From the NCBI GenBank assembly GCA_020439485.1, contig JAGQSP010000130.1, positions 1 to 7,984 of the forward strand: DNA of 7,984 nt, written 5' to 3'. Below the pieces are notes generated by a model. It was not told the origin of the DNA. It saw nothing but the letters and a program-made list of their open reading frames with translations, and did no database searches. Shown one piece after another: positions 6,671 through 7,984 of this stretch; within the stretch, counting starts at the first letter, position 1, and the number at the start of each line of letters is the position of its first letter. The translations under genes and the position numbers were made by a program. The DNA is from Acidimicrobiales bacterium (GTDB lineage: Bacteria; Actinomycetota; Acidimicrobiia; Acidimicrobiales; Poriferisodalaceae).

Positions 6671-7984
6671 TGGAACCGGCTGCGAGCCCCGGATCAGCCT
6701 GCCGTTCAGCGCCCCGGTCGGTTCGCCGTCACGGAACGCGACGTGGCCTGAGACGATCGTGGCCACATAACCATTCGCTCGCTGCACCAGCCTGCGGCCG
6801 CCCGCGGGCAGATCGTTCTCGACGACCGGTTCGTGGGCATACAGGTTGTCGAAGTCGATGATGTTGACGTCGGCCTTGTAGCCGGGCGCCAACACTCCCC
6901 TGTCCTGCAGGCCGACCAGTTCGGCCGTCTCCTTGGTCTGCATGGCGACCAGCCTCTCGACCGGCATCAGTTGGCCACGTTTGCGGTCGCGGCCCCAATG
7001 CGCCAGCAGTGTGGTCGGAAAGCTGACGTCGGAGATGGCGCCACAATGGGCTCCGCCATCGGAAAGCCCCATCACGGTGTGCGGGTGTTCCAGCATCTCG
7101 GCGACGAAGTCGAGGTTGCCTGGCCCATAGTTGAACAGCGGGTGATAGATCAGCGCCTTGCCGTCCTTTTCCAACATCACCTGAAGGGCGATCTCGTTGG
7201 GCGTGGTACCCGCAGCCTCGGCGATGGCGGCGAACGATTCTTCCGGGTCTGGCTCGTAGTTGGCCGGATCGCCCAGTCGGAACATCTTGTGCCAAGAGGT
7301 CACGATCTCCCTGGCCAGCAGACCGTCCGGCAGCGCGCACTCTTCGGACAAGAGCGCGTCGCGTGTCTGGGGGTCTTGCAGGGCGGCGATCTTGTCTTCG
7401 AGCGACAGGTGCTGCAGCTTGCGCCACGTCGGGTGGAAGCTGAAGGGGTTCAGTGTCGCTGTGAGTCCCATCAGCACTCCGGTCGCTCGCGGCGGCACCT
7501 GCCCTCGCATCGGCAGGCCGTCCGACTGGGCCTGGGAGATCGCGTCCAGCAGCTGGGCCCACCACTCGGGGCGGGCGTCTTGTTGCTCGACCGTGATCGA
7601 GCACGGCCGGCCGGATTCTTCGACCATTCGTCTGAACACTCGGAATTCGGTCTCGAAGTCGTAGAAGTCCGAGATGCCCTGCAGCACACCCTTGCCCAGC
7701 TCGCCGAGCACCCTGGCGATGCCGACCAGCTCGTCCTCGTGAACACCGATGGTGGGCGTCAGCACGCCCGAGCTGTCCTTGTGCTTTTCGGTGCGCGATG
7801 TGCTGAAGCCGAGCGCGCCGGCCTCGATTGCCTCGCGCACGACCGCCGCCATCTGTTCGATCTCTTCTGGCGTGGCCGTTTCGTGAGCGGGTCCGCGCTC
7901 GCCCATCACGTAGGCACGAACGGCGCCGTGGGGTACCTGGGTGGCCACGTCGATGGCGAACCGGCGTCGTTCGAGCGCGTCGAG
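6665..7984 (-). CDS. N-acyl-D-amino-acid deacylase-like amidohydrolase, 5' end outside the window
   Basis: The reading frame runs open to the window edge, giving 439 visible C-terminal residues. The GTG at 7948 is internal: the 12 codons before it are coherent, and the family signature VPHGAVRAYVMG (17-28 of the visible part) spans it. Other family marks are GALGFSTSR (56-64), MGLSDGGAH (305-313, with the catalytic-type Asp309), PTTLLAHWGRDR (323-334), GVLAPGYKADVNIIDF (363-378) and the C-terminal beta-sandwich ending with GRLIRG (428-433). Relatives are roughly 530-580 residues, so about 100-140 N-terminal residues, including the HxH metal motif, should lie beyond the window. Superfamily members hydrolyse N-acylated D-amino acids or other cyclic or linear amides in the cytosol. 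The segments that normally carry two His metal ligands read GISDFYDF (103-110) and CSITVEQQ (128-135) here, so the exact substrate is doubtful. It lies 59 bp upstream of the hydrolase gene, same strand. Confidence 0.93.
   Translation of the reverse strand, partial: LDALERRRFAIDVATQVPHGAVRAYVMGERGPAHETATPEEIEQMAAVVREAIEAGALGFSTSRTEKHKDSSGVLTPTIGVHEDELVGIARVLGELGKGVLQGISDFYDFETEFRVFRRMVEESGRPCSITVEQQDARPEWWAQLLDAISQAQSDGLPMRGQVPPRATGVLMGLTATLNPFSFHPTWRKLQHLSLEDKIAALQDPQTRDALLSEECALPDGLLAREIVTSWHKMFRLGDPANYEPDPEESFAAIAEAAGTTPNEIALQVMLEKDGKALIYHPLFNYGPGNLDFVAEMLEHPHTVMGLSDGGAHCGAISDVSFPTTLLAHWGRDRKRGQLMPVERLVAMQTKETAELVGLQDRGVLAPGYKADVNIIDFDNLYAHEPVVENDLPAGGRRLVQRANGYVATIVSGHVAFRDGEPTGALNGRLIRGSQPVPS

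Noticed and set aside
6729..7604. 291-codon minus-strand frame inside the amidohydrolase
   Set aside because: Arg/Gly-rich shadow; the amidohydrolase frame carries all family motifs over the same bases.
7946..7948. GTG as the true start of the amidohydrolase
   Set aside because: The frame stays open to the window end with sensible residues, and the conserved PHG/VMG signature lies immediately after, whereas the family has over 100 residues before it.
1..7984. CRISPR arrays, tRNA genes, insertion sequences, long direct repeats
   Set aside because: No regularly spaced repeats, cloverleaf-like segments, transposase motifs or terminal inverted repeats were seen; nearly every base is in a protein gene.

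Overview
All identifiable genes lie on the minus strand. GC content is high, and the long open antisense frames are typical of strongly GC-biased coding. The gene families suggest an actinobacterium (Actinomycetota): a class III nucleotide cyclase fused to an NB-ARC/STAND-type ATPase, an actinobacterial-type amidohydrolase of the D-aminoacylase superfamily, and a membrane alpha/beta-hydrolase with TPRs. A non-Streptomyces lineage such as Acidimicrobiia is possible, but that is inference; there is no rRNA or other marker gene.

Layout in the direction of transcription (right to left): (1) positions 7984-6665 hold the C-terminal 439 residues of an N-acyl-D-amino-acid deacylase-like amidohydrolase whose start lies outside the window. 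(2) A 59-bp gap (6606-6664) contains a small hairpin over the preceding stop codon, a candidate -10 element and a purine-rich ribosome-binding site. (3) Positions 6605-3627 encode a 992-residue membrane protein. It has an alpha/beta-hydrolase domain interrupted by transmembrane segments, followed by a TPR-like C-terminal region. (4) Positions 3630-934 encode an 898-residue class III cyclase plus NTPase plus helical-repeat protein. (5) Positions 937-8 encode a 309-residue protein resembling the catalase-fold core. No gene-free stretch is longer than 60 bp.

Genes 3, 4 and 5 are joined by two ATGA stop/start overlaps and very probably form one translationally coupled operon. The most interesting reading is a compact lipid/redox/second-messenger module: a membrane serine hydrolase, a STAND-like cyclase that may sense or signal, and a small catalase-related heme-protein candidate. 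No part of this functional link is proven by the sequence. The amidohydrolase upstream may be co-transcribed but looks metabolically separate. Specific oddities are a missing transition-state Asn in the cyclase, absence of the usual C-terminal HTH in the cyclase-ATPase, no catalase proximal Tyr motif in the small protein, and non-canonical metal-ligand positions in the amidohydrolase.
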